From the NCBI RefSeq assembly GCF_900120175.1, contig NZ_FQLF01000005.1:622501-686500 (forward strand): a DNA stretch of 64,000 nt. Direction: 5' to 3'. The DNA is from Oceanicoccus sp. KOV_DT_Chl (GTDB lineage: Bacteria; Pseudomonadota; Gammaproteobacteria; Pseudomonadales; Dasaniaceae). The first letter of the stretch is position 1. Each line of letters starts with the position of its first letter. The notes under the pieces are model-generated. The model did not search any database, had not been told where the DNA came from, and worked only from the letters and a program-made list of their open reading frames with translations. Positions 9,110-20,033 of the stretch are shown one piece after another. Made by a program: the position numbers and the translations under genes.

Positions 9110-9314
9110 CAGTAGCTTCCAACATTGTTAAGGTGAATGATGAGGGTTTGGACAAAGCCTGCGCAGTGTAATTCAACTTTCCCGACAAATACCATATTTC
9201 GACGGTTTATCTCGCCAATATCGCTGGATATATCATCAATTTACGTTTTCCCGCTTGAGCTTAAACAGCACCCTCAGTACCATTACGCTTTTGCCTTCCC
9301 TGCGGAGAACATAG

Positions 9315-10193
9315 ATGATAACTGGCAGTATGGTTGCCCTGATAACCCCGATGACAAGCACTGGTGATATTGACTGGCCAGCGCTTCGTAAATTGGTGGA
9401 CTTCCATCTGCAGGAAGGAACGAATGCGATTGTCGCGGTTGGCACTACCGGCGAATCGGCCACCCTGAGTGTGTCCGAGCATTGCATGGTGATCAAACAT
9501 GTTGTCGACCAAATCAATGGCCGAATACCGGTGATCGCCGGGACCGGAGCGAATAGTCCCCACGAAGCCATTGAACTGACCGAAGCTGCCAGAGTAGCTG
9601 GGGTTGATGCCTGCTTGCTGGTAACCCCCTACTACAACAAACCTACCCAGGAAGGTCTGTTTCAATTTCATAAGCTGATTGCCGAGAGCGTGAGCATTCC
9701 GCAAATTTTATACAATGTCCCCGGCCGCACCGCCTGCGATATGCAAAACGATACCGTCGACCGCTTGGCCAGCATTAACAATATTATTGGGATTAAGGAC
9801 GCTACCGGTGACCTGGATCGTGGCCGCGACTTGATCGCACGCTGCTCTGACCGCATTGCCATTTATTCCGGTGACGACCCAACCGCCATGGAGCTGATGC
9901 TGGCTGGTGGCAAAGGTGATATTTCTGTTACCGCTAACGTCGCACCAAAGTTGATGGCACAAATGTGTGCTGCCGCTATTGCCGGTGATCGCGAACGAGC
10001 TCAACAGCTCGACAATCAATTACTACCGCTACACAGCAGTTTATTTTTAGAATCCAACCCCATCCCCACCAAGTGGGCGCTGTATGAAATGGGGATGATT
10101 ACCGAAGGCATTCGCCTTCCCTTAACAGTTTTTTCTGAAGCGTTGCGCCCACAGTTAAAGCAAGCAATGCAGCAATCAGGAATTATCCAATGA
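9315..10193 (+). CDS. dapA: 4-hydroxy-tetrahydrodipicolinate synthase DapA
   Basis: Condenses pyruvate with aspartate semialdehyde, the first committed step to diaminopimelate and lysine. DAP feeds the meso-DAP-adding MurE encoded further on. 292 residues, the family norm. The Schiff-base lysine is K161 in IGIKDATGDL. The catalytic triad threonine lies in VGTTGES (T44/T45) and Y133 in LYNVPGR. GGAGAACATAG precedes the ATG. Its stop overlaps the start of bamC by four bases (ATGA), so the two are translationally coupled, as in Pseudomonas and E. coli. Confidence 0.97.
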   Translation: MITGSMVALITPMTSTGDIDWPALRKLVDFHLQEGTNAIVAVGTTGESATLSVSEHCMVIKHVVDQINGRIPVIAGTGANSPHEAIELTEAARVAGVDACLLVTPYYNKPTQEGLFQFHKLIAESVSIPQILYNVPGRTACDMQNDTVDRLASINNIIGIKDATGDLDRGRDLIARCSDRIAIYSGDDPTAMELMLAGGKGDISVTANVAPKLMAQMCAAAIAGDRERAQQLDNQLLPLHSSLFLESNPIPTKWALYEMGMITEGIRLPLTVFSEALRPQLKQAMQQSGIIQ

Positions 10194-11254
10194 AGTTAGT
10201 GTTGAAACTCATCACCGGTATCACTGTTATTATTCAGGTTAGCGCTTGTAGCTGGCTGTTCGGCGATGACGGCACCTTTCGAGATCGCAGCAATGATTAC
10301 CGCCAAGCCAAAGTTGAGACGCCACTGGTATTACCTGCCGGGATCGACAGTGAGTCACTGGATGACAGTTACGCCATTCCTCCTATCAGTGATCGCACTT
10401 CACTGGACGAAAAATTTATTATTCCCCGGCCAGAGGCCTTATCCGAAGATGTAGAACGCGACACCGTTCGCATCAACACGCTAGGTGATCAGCGCTGGAT
10501 TTTAGTCGATGGCGCACCCGGTCAGGTTTGGCCACGCTTGCGCGGTTTTCTTAGCCTGAATCAGCTAACGGTACAACGAGCCGATGCCACCAGCGGCATG
10601 TTAGAGACTGCCTGGTTACAACCTTCAGGTGAAAACGCACTGCGCGAACGCTATCGCTTGCGGATCGAGCAAGGTGTACAACGCGGCAGTAGTGAAGTGT
10701 ACGTATTACAAGCTGACCTTCGCGCTGGCACGGATAGCTGGCCCAAAAGCTCCAGTAGTGAAGAGCGTGAAAAAATAATGACTGAAAGTCTGGCGCAATA
10801 TCTTGCTGATAGTGCCGCAGCTGCCTCAGTTTCCATGCTCGCTCAGCAAGCTATAGACTCCTCGGGCAAAGTAACACTTGAGGAAGATGCCAACGCCATC
10901 CCCTTCATTAAACTCAAACTCAATTTTTCCCGGGCATGGCCATCATTAGGCCGCGCGCTGGAGAAAGCTGAATTTAGTATCGATGATTTAAATCGGGACG
11001 AAAAACTGTATTACGTACATTATCTCGATAACACCAATGATGAAGAGGAAGAAGACGGGTTTTTCAGCTGGCTTTGGAATTGGGGCAAGAGTACAGATAC
11101 CGATAAAACCGATCTTGGTATTCCTTATTTTATTCGCATGACACCAATTAATGACACCACCGTATCAATCACCATTGAGCGACAAAACGGTGCTGCACTC
11201 GACAACAAACAAACCACCAAAATTTTAAAATTAATTAAAAAGCATATCGCTTAA
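10190..11254 (+). CDS. bamC: Outer membrane assembly lipoprotein BamC
   Basis: Lipoprotein of the BAM complex, which inserts beta-barrel proteins into the outer membrane. 354 residues with a type II signal peptide ending in the lipobox VSAC, then an extended unstructured N-terminus, which in known BamC binds BamD. Two helix-grip domains follow: about 90-200 (DQRWILVDGAPGQVWPRLRG) and about 230-350 (FIKLKLNFSRAWPSLGRAL). Directly coupled to dapA by ATGA overlap and to the metallo-hydrolase gene downstream by a one-base overlap. Position after dapA is the usual gammaproteobacterial context. Confidence 0.92.
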   Translation: MKLVLKLITGITVIIQVSACSWLFGDDGTFRDRSNDYRQAKVETPLVLPAGIDSESLDDSYAIPPISDRTSLDEKFIIPRPEALSEDVERDTVRINTLGDQRWILVDGAPGQVWPRLRGFLSLNQLTVQRADATSGMLETAWLQPSGENALRERYRLRIEQGVQRGSSEVYVLQADLRAGTDSWPKSSSSEEREKIMTESLAQYLADSAAAASVSMLAQQAIDSSGKVTLEEDANAIPFIKLKLNFSRAWPSLGRALEKAEFSIDDLNRDEKLYYVHYLDNTNDEEEEDGFFSWLWNWGKSTDTDKTDLGIPYFIRMTPINDTTVSITIERQNGAALDNKQTTKILKLIKKHIA

Positions 11255-12017
11255 TGGGCTTACAGTTTGCTTGTTTGGGTAGCGGCAGCAAAGGCAATGC
11301 TACCCTGATCAAATCCAGCAACGCTTTGTTGCTGGTTGATTGTGGCTTTACTGTCAAAGAAACCGAGCGCCGCCTGCAACTGCTTGGCCACCAACCACAA
11401 GACATCAGTGCCATTCTGGTCACCCATGAACACGGTGACCACATCAAAGGCGTTGGCCCTTTGCGCGCAAATACCAGCTGCCGGTTTATTTAACCCACGG
11501 TACAGCTCAATATGCCAGCTTAGGGAAGATACCCAACCTAAACACCATCAATATCCATCAGACGTTTACTATCGCCGATATAGAAACCACTCCGGTAACT
11601 GTGCCACATGACGCGAGAGAACCCTGCCAATTTGTTTTTCGCAGCCAACAAAAATCGGTCGGGCTACTCACCGACCTTGGCAGTATTACACCCCATGTGA
11701 TTGAACAATATCAGCAGTGCGACGCCTTGATGCTGGAATGCAACCATTGCCCGCAGTTATTGGCGATGGGCCCCTATCCGCCATCACTCAAACACCGTGT
11801 CGGTGGCCACTGGGGACATTTAAGTAATCACCAGGCCGCGAATTTACTTGCAAGCATTGAGCACGAACGACTACAACATCTGGTGATTTCTCACATCAGT
11901 GAACAAAACAATACTGAAAGCCTAGCTAGAACGGCGATAGAGGCGGTATTTGGTCAGCAAGAATCTTTAATTTTAGCCAACCAGGATCAGGGAATTGACT
12001 GGCTTGGTGTTAGCTAA
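11254..12017 (+). CDS. MBL-fold metallo-hydrolase (YycJ/WalJ-like), apparent frameshift
   Basis: Metallo-beta-lactamase fold hydrolase of about 254 residues after correction. The N-terminal part (GSGSKGNATLI...VDCGFTVKE...THEHGDH) has the HxHxDH metal motif. The C-terminal part has PHDAREPCQFVF, LLTDLGSITPHV, ECNHC and LVISHIS. The frame breaks after base 11463. Adding one G there (ttg-gcg-cgc instead of ttgcgcgc) joins GPLARKYQLPVYLTHGTAQ to PHDARE without a gap. The downstream sequence between 11466 and 11601 is fully conserved-looking, arguing for a sequencing error. Relatives are annotated as exonuclease-like hydrolases; substrate not established. Overlaps bamC by one base. Confidence 0.88.
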
Positions 12018-12041
12018 GCCAGTCCTTAACTAAATGTTTAA

Positions 12042-13145
12042 CTAGGCAATTACGCCGTATTGATCACGCAGTATTTCAATAATTTCTGCTTTAGGATTAT
12101 CCGATAAGTTAATTTTTTCACCGGTAATTTTTTCAGCGATATCTGTATAGGTTTTCGATACTGCCATCATTACCGATTCGGGTAATTCATTTTCTCTGGC
12201 CAAAGCATTACGCTCATCCATCCGGTTTTTATCCAACAAAATATCCGGTTCAGGAAAATGTTTAAGCAGTAACTGACGGAAACCCTCTTTCGAATTTTCA
12301 ATAATATTACCGTCACGAAAAGCGGCGCCATCCCAAATCCGTGAAGAATCCGGCGTGCCCACTTCATCCATATAGATCAGTTTTTCGTTACCATTCTTAT
12401 CCGTCACATAACCAAACTCGAACTTGGTATCGACAAATATCTGGTCCAGATCGGCCAAGGCCTTACTGATTACATCAAAACCTTCAGATAATAATTTCTC
12501 ATAAACTGCAATATCATCAATACTGCGAAATTTAAACGCCGCATAATTATTTACAATATCATCGCGGGTGACATTAACATCATCCACTTCCGGTACACCG
12601 GGAATATTTTTCAAAATGCCCTTGCTGGACGGAGTAATCAGCAGGTCAGGTAATTTCTGATCCTTTTGCAAACCATCGGGTATCTGAATACCACAAAATT
12701 CACGTTCGCCCTTGGCGTAAGAACGCCACATTGAACCGGTGATGTATTGGCGAGCAATAGCTTCTATCATCACTGGCTTGGCTTTTTGCACTATCCACAC
12801 CAGTGGGTGGGGAATATCCAGAATATGGCTATCAGCCAAGCCCTGCTCGCGAAATAATTTAAACCAATGGTTGGAAATCGCATTCAAAGCGGCACCTTTG
12901 CCCGGCACCCCTTGCATACCACCCTCACTTTTCCAGATACACTCAAAGGCAGAAATACGGTCACTAATTACCATAATTGCCAGCTCTGCATCGGCGGCCA
13001 CATCGTAGCCTTTATCTGCAATCAAGCGCCGACTATCTTCAGCAGTTAACCAATAAACGGAACGCACTTTACCGCTATGAACCGGTAACTCGGTGCGAAT
13101 GGGAAGATCGTTATTAACTGCCAATACCTTATCAGCAAGACTCAT
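12042..13145 (-). CDS. purC: SAICAR synthetase PurC, long form
   Basis: Phosphoribosylaminoimidazole-succinocarboxamide synthase of purine synthesis; joins aspartate to CAIR using ATP. At 367 residues this is the long form found in Vibrio/Shewanella-type bacteria rather than the 237-residue E. coli form. Recognisable are [11 protein letters not shown] (nucleotide loop), [11 protein letters not shown], the signature [19 protein letters not shown] and [10 protein letters not shown]. It converges with the metallo-hydrolase gene with 24 bases between stops. The upstream region has two TTCTAGAA palindromes. Confidence 0.95.
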   Translation of the reverse strand: MSLADKVLAVNNDLPIRTELPVHSGKVRSVYWLTAEDSRRLIADKGYDVAADAELAIMVISDRISAFECIWKSEGGMQGVPGKGAALNAISNHWFKLFREQGLADSHILDIPHPLVWIVQKAKPVMIEAIARQYITGSMWRSYAKGEREFCGIQIPDGLQKDQKLPDLLITPSSKGILKNIPGVPEVDDVNVTRDDIVNNYAAFKFRSIDDIAVYEKLLSEGFDVISKALADLDQIFVDTKFEFGYVTDKNGNEKLIYMDEVGTPDSSRIWDGAAFRDGNIIENSKEGFRQLLLKHFPEPDILLDKNRMDERNALARENELPESVMMAVSKTYTDIAEKITGEKINLSDNPKAEIIEILRDQYGVIA

Positions 13146-13186
13146 GGTGAATGCCCTGTGTAAATGTTGTGATTCGAAGTGATGAA

Positions 13187-13240
13187 TTTCTAGAAATACC
13201 GCAACAGCGGCAACGACAAAAGTAGTCGGTTTCTAGAACG
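13187..13240. promoter_or_regulatory. Paired TTCTAGAA palindromes upstream of purC
   Basis: ATTTCTAGAAAT at 13187-13198 is a perfect 12-base palindrome. A second copy of the core, TTTCTAGAA, lies at 13231-13239, about four helical turns away and also upstream of purC. It does not match the E. coli PurR consensus. Confidence 0.3.
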
Positions 13241-13275
13241 GGGATTTTACCAGAAAATAAAAGGGATGCCAGTCA

Positions 13276-13691
13276 TCAACAATTTGTTGACGAAGCTGAG
13301 ATAGAATCTATTACAGCAGTAATAATAGCCTTATTTGCTGCAGGGAAATTATACTGACCAAGCGTATTTGCATCTACCCAACGAATAGGCTGCCCCTCTC
13401 TACCTTCAGCCTGACCGGAAATCGCATCAACCCACCAAACATCCAGCAACACTGATTTATCGTCATAATCATGCCTGATTTCGATGAGCGGGCGACAACG
13501 CAGCACTGTCACCCCAACTCTTCCTCTAACTCACGATTCAAAGCAGTCTGCACAGATTCCCCTGCTTCTACCTTGCCGCCAGGAAATTCCCACAAGCCAC
13601 CTTGATGACTCTCGGTAGGTCGCAGCGCAATCAGGATTTGTTGCGACTCATTGCGGATAACGCCGACGGCGACATGTACTAATTTTGTCAA
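13276..13691 (-). CDS. mutT: 8-oxo-dGTP diphosphatase MutT, apparent frameshift
   Basis: NUDIX enzyme that removes oxidised dGTP from the nucleotide pool. About 138 residues after correction, close to E. coli MutT (129). The NUDIX box GGKVEAGESVQTALNRELEEELG is complete. The frame breaks right after it: the minus strand reads TTGGGGTGACAG. One more G (C run 13512-13515 on plus) gives ELEEELGVTVLRCRPLIEI, continuous with the second part to 13276. Start is probably TTG at 13691, since no ATG lies in frame nearby and the homology begins there (TKLVHVAVGVI). It follows argJ and secA as in other gammaproteobacteria. Unlike Pseudomonas relatives there is no fused thiamine-phosphate synthase-like domain. 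Confidence 0.87.
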
Positions 13692-13739
13692 CTCAGTCTC
13701 TTTTAACTGCCACTTATTTAATTTATGAACTACTTAAAC

Positions 13740-14959
13740 CTAAGAACGGTAATCCGCGTTAATACGAACATACTCATCAGATAAATCTGTGGTCCACACG
13801 GTTGCTTGCTGATCCCCTCTGGATAAATCCACGGCGATGGTAATCTCTTCTTCGTCCATAGCCGCCTGACCTTGCTGCTCAGTATAACTGGCGGCACGGC
13901 AGCCCTGCTCCGCAATTAGCACGCCGTTAATACTCACGGATACTTTGTTAACATCCAGCTGTTCAACGCCAGCCCGACCAATCGCCGCCAACAACCGCCC
14001 CCAATTGGGGTCACTGGCAAACAAGGCCGTTTTTACCAACGGTGATTCGGCTATGGTATAGGCTACTTGTAAACACTCTCGTTCAGAAGCGCCACCGCTC
14101 ACGGCTACCGTGACAAATTTATTAGCGCCTTCGCCATCACGCACCAAGCCTTGCGCTAACTCAATAAAAACAGTGGTAATTGCATCTAACAGAGGTTGAT
14201 ACAGTGCGTCATTTATAGCACTAACTTTACCAGCAGCGGCTTGACCCGTTGCTACCAACATACATGAATCGTTAGTCGAGGTATCACCATCAACGGTGAT
14301 ACGATTAAACGATTGATTAGTCGCCTGCTGAAGAATAGTGTTTAAAATTTCCGACTCAACCGCCGCATCGGTTGCCACATAACCCAACATAGTGGCCATG
14401 TTAGGCTTGATCATGCCTGCACCTTTAGCAATACCCGTCACAGTAATCGTTTCGCCCAGGTGATCAAATTGTAACGATGCCGCCTTGGGCGGGTATCTGT
14501 GGTCATAATACCGCTAGCGGCCAACGTCCAACCGTTTTCATCAAGCTCAGCGAGACCCTGCGGCAAAGCGGCGGTTATTTTCGCTAGCGGTAACGGCTCA
14601 CCAATAACCCCGGTAGAAAAAGGTAATACCTGCTCTGCAGCGACGTCTGTTAATTGAGCCAACGCCTGACAAGATGCCACACTGTCCTTCAACCCCTGAG
14701 GGCCGGTGCCGGCATTAGCGTTGCCAGTATTAACCAGTAAATAGCGGGGCGCCTGTTGTGCAATATGACGTTTGGCAACTTGTACCGGCGCGGCACAAAA
14801 CGCATTTAGGGTGAACACACCTGCTGCCGTCGCGCCTTCACAGAGCTCCATCACGACTAAATCCTGACGACCAGGACGCTTAATGCCTGCACTGGTCGTG
14901 CCCAAACGAAAACCCGCTACCGGGTGGAGCGTGGGTAATTTTCCTTCACCGACTGCCAT
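13740..14959 (-). CDS. argJ: Glutamate N-acetyltransferase ArgJ, apparent frameshift
   Basis: Ornithine/amino-acid acetyltransferase of arginine synthesis, moving acetyl from N-acetylornithine to glutamate. About 406 residues after correction. The N-terminal part contains VVMELCEGATAAGVFT and LLVNTGNANAG. The C-terminal part carries the self-cleavage site KPNMATMLG, where the threonine becomes the nucleophile of the beta chain. The frame breaks at 14485-14486, where TT on plus should be TTT. The repair gives DTRPKAASLQFDHLGETITVTGIAKGAG in place of a short nonsense tail (shown here only as the join RPK/AAS). GAAGG lies eight bases before the ATG. Lies between secA and mutT. Confidence 0.92.
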
Positions 14960-15002
14960 TTTTAGATACCTTCAATTAATCTATGGGCTGAAGAGCGTCC
15001 TA

Positions 15003-17707
15003 TCAGGAAAGTTTGCCGTGACATTGTTTGTATTTTTTGCCCGATCCACAGGGGCAATCTTCATTACGGCCAACCTTTTTTCCTTCGCGAACAAAAGGTT
15101 GCGAATCAGCTTCTTCTGCATTGCCACTGCCTGAGTCATCGCCAATTGCCGAAGCTGAATCATGCTTGAACTCTAAATCTTTCGCCTGCGCAGCTCGCCG
15201 CTGTTCTTCCAATGCGGCCAATTCATCTTCTCGCTGAATACGAACATTCGATAAAAACCGCACCACATCATGTTTTAAGCTATCTAGCATCGCCTCAAAT
15301 AAAGCGAAGGCTTCACGCTTGTATTCCTGCTTGGGATTTTTTTGCGCATATGCACGTAAATGGATACCCTGCCGCAATTGATCCATAGTCGCCAAATGCT
15401 CTTTCCACAGATTATCAAGTATCTGCAGCATAATATGTTTTCCAAGCGGCGAATCTCGGGACCAATCTCATCCGCTTTTGCCTGATAGGCTACAGCCAGT
15501 TCAGCAATAATTTTTTGTCTTAAAGGCTCTTCATGCAGATTGTCATCTTCGTCCAGCCATTTTTGCAATGGCAGCGGCGCAGAAAACTCCGCTTCAAGAC
15601 GCTGTTCCAAACCGGAAATATCCCACTGCTCTTCTAAGCTTTGTGGTGGGATATGCTGGTCAATCACCTCATTGATCACGTCTTCACGGATAGCTTCGAT
15701 CGTCTCGGAAATATCTTCAGCTTCCAACAAATCGTAACGCTGCTGATAAACGATCTGTCGCTGATCGTTGGAAACGTCATCAAACTCCAATAAATTTTTA
15801 CGGATATCAAAGTTTCTACCTTCGACTTTGCGCTGCGCTTTTTCAATGGAGTTAGTCACCATGCGGTGTTCTATCGCTTCACCTTTTTCCATACCCAGTG
15901 CTTGCATAAAACTGCGTACGCGATCAGAGGCAAAAATCCGCATTAAATTATCTTCCATAGAAAGATAAAAACGCGACATCCCGGGATCACCCTGACGACC
16001 AGCACGGCCACGCAATTGGTTATCGATACGTCGGGACTCATGACGCTCAGTACCAATAATATGGAGACCGCCCGCTTCTAACACAGCTGCATGACGCTTT
16101 TTCCAGGCGTCACGTAATGATTGGATTTGCTCTGCGCTGGGATTGTCCATTGCGGCAATTTCTACTTCAACATTACCACCCAACACAATATCGGTACCGC
16201 GACCGGCCATATTGGTTGCAATCGTCACCACACCGGGACTGCCAGCCTGGGCAATAATTTCCGCTTCCTGTTCATGAAATTTTGCGTTCAGTACTTTGTG
16301 TTCAATTTTGGATTGTTTGAAACGCTTGGATAATTCTTCTGAAGTTTCAATCGACGCAGTACCCACTAAAACTGGCGCACCTTTGGCAGTGAGCTCTTTA
16401 ACATCATTGACAATGGCATCGTATTTTTCGCCAACTGACAAATAGACCAAATCATTGAGATCAATACGCGATGGCACAACATTGGTCGGAATAACCACGA
16501 CCTCCAAGCCATAAATCTGGGAAAATTCAAATGCCTCTGTGTCTGCAGTACCAGTCATACCCGAAAGCTTATTGAACAGACGGAAATAATTTTGAAAGGT
16601 AGTAGAAGCTAATGTCTGACTTTCGGCCTGAATATTTACACCTTCCTTCGCTTCAATTGCCTGATGCAAACCCTCAGACAAACGACGGCCCGCCATCGTG
16701 CGACCAGTGTGCTCATCAATCAACACCACCTGATTATTTTGCACGATGTATTCGACATCACGATTAAATAATTTATGCGCGCGCAAGCCGGAATAAACAT
16801 GTTGTAGCATCGCCAAATTAGATACCGAATATAGACTTTCACCTTCGGCCAACATGCCAGACTCAGATAACAACTCCTCTACAAATAAGTGACCTTGCTC
16901 GGTCAATTCAATCTGACGGGCCTTTTCATCAACAGTAAAATGGCCTTCATCAACTTCAGTTTGTAATTGCAACTTCGGAATTAATTTATTAATACTGCGA
17001 TACAGCTCTGAACTATCCTCTGCCTGCCCTGAAATAATTAACGGCGTACGCGCTTCATCAATCAATATTGAATCCACTTCATCGACAATGGCAAAATTCA
17101 GACTGCGCTGAAAACGATCTTCCAGCGTAAACGCCATATTGTCGCGCAGATAATCAAAACCGAATTCATTATTGGTGCCGTAGGTAATATCACACGCATA
17201 AGCAGCACGCTTGGCTTCAGGATCCTGGCCAGAAACAACAATACCTACAGTTAACCCTAGAAATTCATACAGCGGCCGCATCCAATTAGCATCACGACTT
17301 GCCAAATAATCATTTACTGTAATGACAAACGCGCCTTCGCCAGTTAATGCATTCAGATAAACAGGTAAAGTAGCAACCAGAGTTTTACCTTCACCCGTTC
17401 GCATTTCTGCAATACGCCCTTGATGCAAGGTAATACCACCAATTAATTGCACATCGAAGTGACGTAAACCTAAAGTACGTTTGCCTGCCTCACGAACGAC
17501 AGCAAAAGCTTCGGATAATACTTGATCCAGTTTTTCACCTTCGCTTAAACGCTGTTTAAATTCACTGGTTTTTTGTTGTAATTGCTCGTCACTTAACGCT
17601 TGGAGGGTTTCCTCAAAACCGTTAATTTCTTGCACAGTTTTACCCATGCGCTTGAGCGTCCGGTCATTTTTACTACCGAAGATTTTTTTGGCGATATTTC
17701 CCAACAT
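15003..17707 (-). CDS. secA: Preprotein translocase ATPase SecA, apparent frameshift
   Basis: Motor ATPase that drives secretory proteins through SecYEG. About 901 residues after correction, matching E. coli SecA (901). Visible are Walker [21 protein letters not shown], the second nucleotide-binding half with NMAGRGTDI, and the C-terminal zinc/SecB-binding motif [14 protein letters not shown]. The frame breaks near residue 750: plus-strand T run 15438-15441 should have five T. That gives [20 protein letters not shown], the conserved helical scaffold. As read, translation would end in an unrelated 50-residue tail. Since secA is essential, a sequencing error is by far the likeliest cause. Confidence 0.96.
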
Positions 17708-17742
17708 AATATGACTACTTATAACTGTTATTGTTTGAACGC

Positions 17743-17766
17743 AAAAACGTGAGCAAATAGCTCACG
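17743..17766 (-). terminator. Intrinsic terminator after the M23 peptidase gene
   Basis: Perfect stem CGTGAGC / GCTCACG with a five-base loop, followed on minus by TTTTTG. It separates the M23 peptidase gene from secA, so secA probably has its own promoter in the 87-base gap or relies on read-through. Confidence 0.8.
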
Positions 17767-17794
17767 CAAAAAGAAAATAACTGGAAGAGAAAAT

Positions 17795-18724
17795 TCAGCG
17801 ACTGGCGCGATGAATATAGCTGGCAGGGTCAACAGGGCGACCATGTTTATAGACTTCGAAATGCACGTGAGGCCCCGTAGACCGACCACTGCTTCCCATC
17901 AAGGCGATAACCTGCCCCTTCTTAACAATATCACCCACTTCAATTTTGTTTTCCAGATTATGAGCGTAGCGAGTAATGTATCCGCTACCGTGGTTAATCT
18001 CAACCAACTGACCATAACCGTAACGCTCACCGGACCAAGTAACGACACCAGAACCCACTGCAACAATATCACTGCCTAACTTACCGGCAAAATCAACGCC
18101 TTCATGCATCGCCAAGCGGCCATTAAAGGGATCCGTACGATGGCCAAAGTGCGACGACATCCAGCCTTTCTTAATCGGCCTACCAGCCAAGAATACTTCA
18201 TCTTCAATTTTACGATTGGCTAATAAGGTTTCAAGAATTTCTAGCTGCTGTTCACGATCATCAACGCGGGCCACAAGATTATTCATGGCATCGACAAAAT
18301 CGGGGTTTTCGTAGAAAGCGCCTTGCTCGTCAGTTTCGGGACCACCGAGAGCCGGCAATTGACTAAAATCGAATTCGCCTTTGTCTAACTTGGCGACGGT
18401 GGTGATACGTTCGCCCAGCGCATCCAAGCGGACTAGCCGAGCTTGAATTTCTGCCATTCGAAGAGTAAGCGCTTGTACACGTTGCTCAGTCTCTTTTTTG
18501 GTATTGGCAACCAATTCCTGTTCTTTACGATTTTTTTCTTTCATTGCAGACAGTGCCTGCAAATCTAACACTTCTCCCTCGTTATCTGCGAGTTCATAAC
18601 CAGCCACTACCCCCATACCCAACGGCACGCCCAATAGGCACAGAGAAAGCAATGTGCGGGTCCAGCGACCAAGTGAAATCGATTTCGACTGGCCGTGTTT
18701 ACCGCTGACGATAATGACTTTCAT
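17795..18724 (-). CDS. M23-family peptidoglycan endopeptidase (LytM domain)
   Basis: Membrane-anchored protein of 309 residues. After a short cytoplasmic start, one transmembrane segment (about 25-45, TLLSLCLLGVPLGMGVVAGY) is followed by a coiled coil (about 55-105, rich in K/E/Q) and a C-terminal LytM/M23 domain. The zinc ligands are visible in HEGVDFAG (HxxxD) and HVHFEVYKHG (HxH), so it should be an active metallo-endopeptidase cutting cross-links or binding glycans. The gene between lpxC and secA is an M23 peptidase in several pseudomonads too. Division-linked function is likely from context but not shown. Confidence 0.9.
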   Translation of the reverse strand: MKVIIVSGKHGQSKSISLGRWTRTLLSLCLLGVPLGMGVVAGYELADNEGEVLDLQALSAMKEKNRKEQELVANTKKETEQRVQALTLRMAEIQARLVRLDALGERITTVAKLDKGEFDFSQLPALGGPETDEQGAFYENPDFVDAMNNLVARVDDREQQLEILETLLANRKIEDEVFLAGRPIKKGWMSSHFGHRTDPFNGRLAMHEGVDFAGKLGSDIVAVGSGVVTWSGERYGYGQLVEINHGSGYITRYAHNLENKIEVGDIVKKGQVIALMGSSGRSTGPHVHFEVYKHGRPVDPASYIHRASR

Positions 18725-18858
18725 AGAATTTTCAGCTGGATAGTGAGATTAAATAGAATCTGGTTGCGTTGTGGGGGTAAATATCGCATATAACTCCAAT
18801 TAATACCAATTTTAGGGGCTATAAAATAGTGAACGCGGTCAAACTTTGGACAAATATT

Positions 18859-18881
18859 AACGGCAGTCAAATGCTGCCGTT
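18859..18881 (-). terminator. Probable weak terminator after lpxC
   Basis: Stem AACGGCAG / CTGCCGTT, seven-base loop, just downstream of the lpxC stop. Only a weak T-rich tail (AATATTTG) follows on minus, so efficiency is uncertain. Confidence 0.5.
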
Positions 18882-18885
18882 GTAT

Positions 18886-19797
18886 TTAGGCGACAGCAAC
18901 GGGTGCCATATACGAAATAGGCGCTTTTGACTGATCCTCAAAAGTCACCACTTCCCAGGCATCAGTTTGCGCAATCAAGGCCCGCAAAGAAGCGTTATTA
19001 AGGGCATGACCAGACTTATGAGCTTTAAATTCACCAATCAAGCTATTGCCCAACAAGTACAAGTCACCGATGGCATCCAGCACCTTGTGCTTAACGAACT
19101 CATCTTCATAGCGCAAGCCATCTTCATTGAGGATACGGTACTCATCTACCACTATCGCGTTATCAACACTGCCGCCCTGAGCCAAGCCCTTGGAGCGTAG
19201 GTATTCAATTTCATGCATAAAACCAAAGGTACGTGCCCGGCTAACTTCCTTTACAAAGGAGGTACTGGAAAAATCAAGCGCAGCCTTACCGGTACGATCA
19301 CGAAATACTGGATGATCAAAATCAATGGTAAAAGACACTTTAAAGCCATCAAAAGGCAGGAAACTGGCTACTTTATCACCATCAGTCACCGTAACTGGGC
19401 GCTTAATACGAATAAATTGCTTGGCCTTTGGCTGTTCTTCAATACCCGCTGATTGGATAAGGAATACAAATGGGCCAGCACTGCCGTCCATAATCGGGAC
19501 TTCAGCAGCACTTAATTCTACATAGGCATTATCAATACCCAAGCCTGCCATTGCCGACAGTAAATGCTCGACGGTAGAAACCCGAACATCATCTTTCATT
19601 AAAGTAGTCGAGAGAATAGTGTCGCCGACATTCTCGGCTCTGGCAGCTATTTCGACCACCGGATCCAGATCGGTGCGACGGAAAATAATCCCGGAATCGA
19701 CAGGAGCTGGAAGTAGTGTGAGGTACACCTTTTCACCGGAATGGAGGCCGATACCGGTAGCGCGGATGGCATTGCGTAGAGTACGTTGTTTAATCAT
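18886..19797 (-). CDS. lpxC: UDP-3-O-acyl-N-acetylglucosamine deacetylase LpxC
   Basis: Zinc deacetylase that performs the committed step of lipid A synthesis. 303 residues, normal. Visible are the start [24 protein letters not shown], the zinc histidine in [11 protein letters not shown], and the second metal region [16 protein letters not shown] with the ligand aspartate. [15 protein letters not shown] contains the catalytic histidine. It lies directly after ftsZ, as in E. coli, with 236 bases between them, so it may be transcribed both from the dcw operon and locally. Confidence 0.97.
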   Translation of the reverse strand: MIKQRTLRNAIRATGIGLHSGEKVYLTLLPAPVDSGIIFRRTDLDPVVEIAARAENVGDTILSTTLMKDDVRVSTVEHLLSAMAGLGIDNAYVELSAAEVPIMDGSAGPFVFLIQSAGIEEQPKAKQFIRIKRPVTVTDGDKVASFLPFDGFKVSFTIDFDHPVFRDRTGKAALDFSSTSFVKEVSRARTFGFMHEIEYLRSKGLAQGGSVDNAIVVDEYRILNEDGLRYEDEFVKHKVLDAIGDLYLLGNSLIGEFKAHKSGHALNNASLRALIAQTDAWEVVTFEDQSKAPISYMAPVAVA

Positions 19798-20033
19798 GGC
19801 AAATCTTCATTGGTTCTGATCGTATGCGCGGAGTGATGACTTACCCCAAAAAGCGCTGAAACCTGCAGCATCTGGCTAAATATGGACAAAAAACCACCGA
19901 AGCCTTAGAAGTGAGGCGCGAATACTACCAGAGAACTGGCCTAACACCAAACCCATTAACTCCCTTTTAAAGCAGCGCATCCCTGCGCCAAACCATATTC
20001 TTTGCTAGATCCTGAGACCCGTAACCAAACGAT

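Noticed and set aside
13276-13691. Two separate small proteins in place of MutT
   Set aside because: The two frames join exactly with one added G inside a G run and together make a normal MutT; the second part has no start site of its own.
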